NCBI GenBank assembly: GCA_017417465.1
Contig: JAFPZD010000107.1
Coordinates: 1-64,000 of the forward strand
Source: Prevotella sp.
Lineage (GTDB): Bacteria > Bacteroidota > Bacteroidia > Bacteroidales > Bacteroidaceae
Direction of reading: 5' to 3'
DNA: 64,000 nt
Every line of letters starts with the position of its first letter. Position 1 is the first letter of the stretch. Shown one piece after another: positions 63,006 through 64,000 of the stretch. Made by a program: the position numbers and the translations under genes. The notes under the pieces are model-generated. The model was given only the letters and a program-made list of their open reading frames with translations. It was not told where the DNA came from and searched no databases.

Positions 63006-64000
63006 TTACTTGAGAACTGCGCGCATGCCATCCTGTGCAGGACGCTCGATGAAGAGCTGGATGGTGTGTGCGCCAGCAGTAGCGGTGAAGTTGCCACCGT
63101 CCTGCTCAAGTGCATCGAACGTGCCACCGAAGTTCACAGCCCAGTCGTGGTCGCGACGGAACTTCCACTCAGTGTCGGTGTCGAAGTTGACATCAGCAGT
63201 CAGACAGTGGTTGTCTGTGTCGTAGGTCATATCCACATCATCACCCCAGTTGTTGAATCCACCAATGATTGACCATGTTGTAGCAACGGCATTAATGGTC
63301 TTATCAACAATGTTCACAGTGAAGTAGTACATGCCTGGCTCACCAACGAAGTTGATGTTGCCACCACCACCGTCGCCAAGGTCGATGTTGCCGCTGACAT
63401 CCTTGAAGCTGCCATTGTTGAACTCAGCCGACCAGTCGCCGACAGGTGTGAACTTGAACTCGCCATTCATGTAAGCGTAGCCACTGTAGTTCTCGCCATC
63501 CTCAGAAACAAGGACAGGACATACGCCGTGGTTCCAGCCATTGCCGTTGCCAGGAACCCAGAGGTAGCTCTCCTCGGCGGGCTTCTCCATCACGTCGATC
63601 CACTTCGACGGAATGAGGATGACCTTCACGACGTTACTCTTGGCAAGCATCTGCTGGCTGCCGTCACCCTTCATCCAAAGAGCGACCACGCGCAGATAGG
63701 CATCAGTAGCCGTCATGGCAGTTCCAGCGGGCCAGACGTAGAGCTTGTTCAGGGCTGAGTTCAGGTCGTCGGCATTCATCTCGGCGCGGCACTCATCGAA
63801 GTATGCGTCGAGCGTCGTGTAGTCGTGTCCTGTGGGCGTCCCTGTAAAGTTACCTTCTGCATCGGTAACCTCGGCCAATGCCGATTCAAACGTCTTGGTG
63901 AAGTTGCCGTCCTTTGAGACCTGTACGGCATAGCGCATGCCATAGGTGCCAGCAGCACCAAGGGGCGCATTGTCAGTCGTCAGCACTGGCTGCGACCACG
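63006..64000 (-). CDS. SusE-like starch-binding lipoprotein (5' end outside window)
   Basis: At least 331 residues; the frame is open to the window edge (...WSQPVLTTDN) and the start lies beyond 64000. Visible: part of an N-terminal SusE Ig-like domain (AGTYGMRYAVQVSKDGNF), then two starch-binding modules (SYLWVPGNGNGWNHGVCPVL and SIIGGFNNWGDDVDMTYD). Same family as the next gene downstream but clearly diverged. By analogy with Sus loci, susD and susC should lie immediately upstream, outside this window. Confidence 0.85.
   Translation of the reverse strand, partial: WSQPVLTTDNAPLGAAGTYGMRYAVQVSKDGNFTKTFESALAEVTDAEGNFTGTPTGHDYTTLDAYFDECRAEMNADDLNSALNKLYVWPAGTAMTATDAYLRVVALWMKGDGSQQMLAKSNVVKVILIPSKWIDVMEKPAEESYLWVPGNGNGWNHGVCPVLVSEDGENYSGYAYMNGEFKFTPVGDWSAEFNNGSFKDVSGNIDLGDGGGGNINFVGEPGMYYFTVNIVDKTINAVATTWSIIGGFNNWGDDVDMTYDTDNHCLTADVNFDTDTEWKFRRDHDWAVNFGGTFDALEQDGGNFTATAGAHTIQLFIERPAQDGMRAVLK

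Overview
The window comes from a member of the Bacteroidales, most likely a gut or rumen Prevotella-type organism. The evidence is: promoters of the Bacteroidetes type (TAnnTTTG near -7, TTTG about 20 bases upstream) before most transcription units; an HU-related protein paired with a smalltalk micro-protein; starch-utilisation (Sus) proteins such as GH97 SusB, SusA-type neopullulanase and SusE/F lipoproteins; GC-rich coding sequence with AT-rich gaps; and many simple repeats between genes. No tRNA, rRNA, phage module, transposase or CRISPR array was seen.

Layout. 1-2.4 kb: a repeat-rich stretch with a small winged-helix ORF, the HU-like gene and smalltalk. 2.5-12 kb: an aminotransferase, a sodium:solute symporter, two phenylacetate-CoA ligase paralogues and a double-ACT protein on the plus strand, facing a thioesterase and an ADP-forming acyl-CoA synthetase. 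Together they look like an aryl-acid/aryl-CoA/aromatic amino acid module. 12.4-26.5 kb, minus strand: a maltodextrin-processing cluster (two GH13 enzymes, pullulanase, GH97, GH77 amylomaltase, then a GH3 beta-glucosidase). 26.5-27.9 kb: gene-free repeats and terminator hairpins. 27.9-36.2 kb, minus strand: BlaR1/BlaI-like pair, histidine kinase, GH43-like protein, acyltransferase, OmpA lipoprotein and two ChrA half-transporters. 36.3-46.3 kb: housekeeping genes purL, a sugar MFS permease, yceD(DUF177)-rpmF-fabH-era and der. 46.4-52.7 kb: a small lipoprotein, MlaFE-like ABC transporter, divergent lptB, a probable structured RNA, a DUF4359 protein and two glycosyltransferases. 52.8-58.1 kb: ilvD-ilvB-ilvN-ilvC. 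58.2-64 kb, minus strand: the distal half of a Sus locus (two SusE/F-like starch-binding lipoproteins, a surface amylase and a second amylase); its susC/susD genes should lie beyond the right edge.

The two starch regions complement each other: the right-hand locus binds and cuts starch at the cell surface, and the 13-24 kb cluster breaks imported maltodextrin down to glucose.

The most unusual content is non-coding: (i) tandem arrays with a strict 21- or 22-bp period at several unrelated intergenic sites; (ii) an 75-bp promoter cassette present four times in tandem before purL and once, inverted, before der; (iii) MITE-like elements with ATTCAAG-type ends made of small hairpins; (iv) GC-rich palindromic repeats inserted in frame into essential genes including era; (v) a fivefold 60-bp duplication of the smalltalk start region; and (vi) a probable 235-nt terminator-ended RNA next to lptB.
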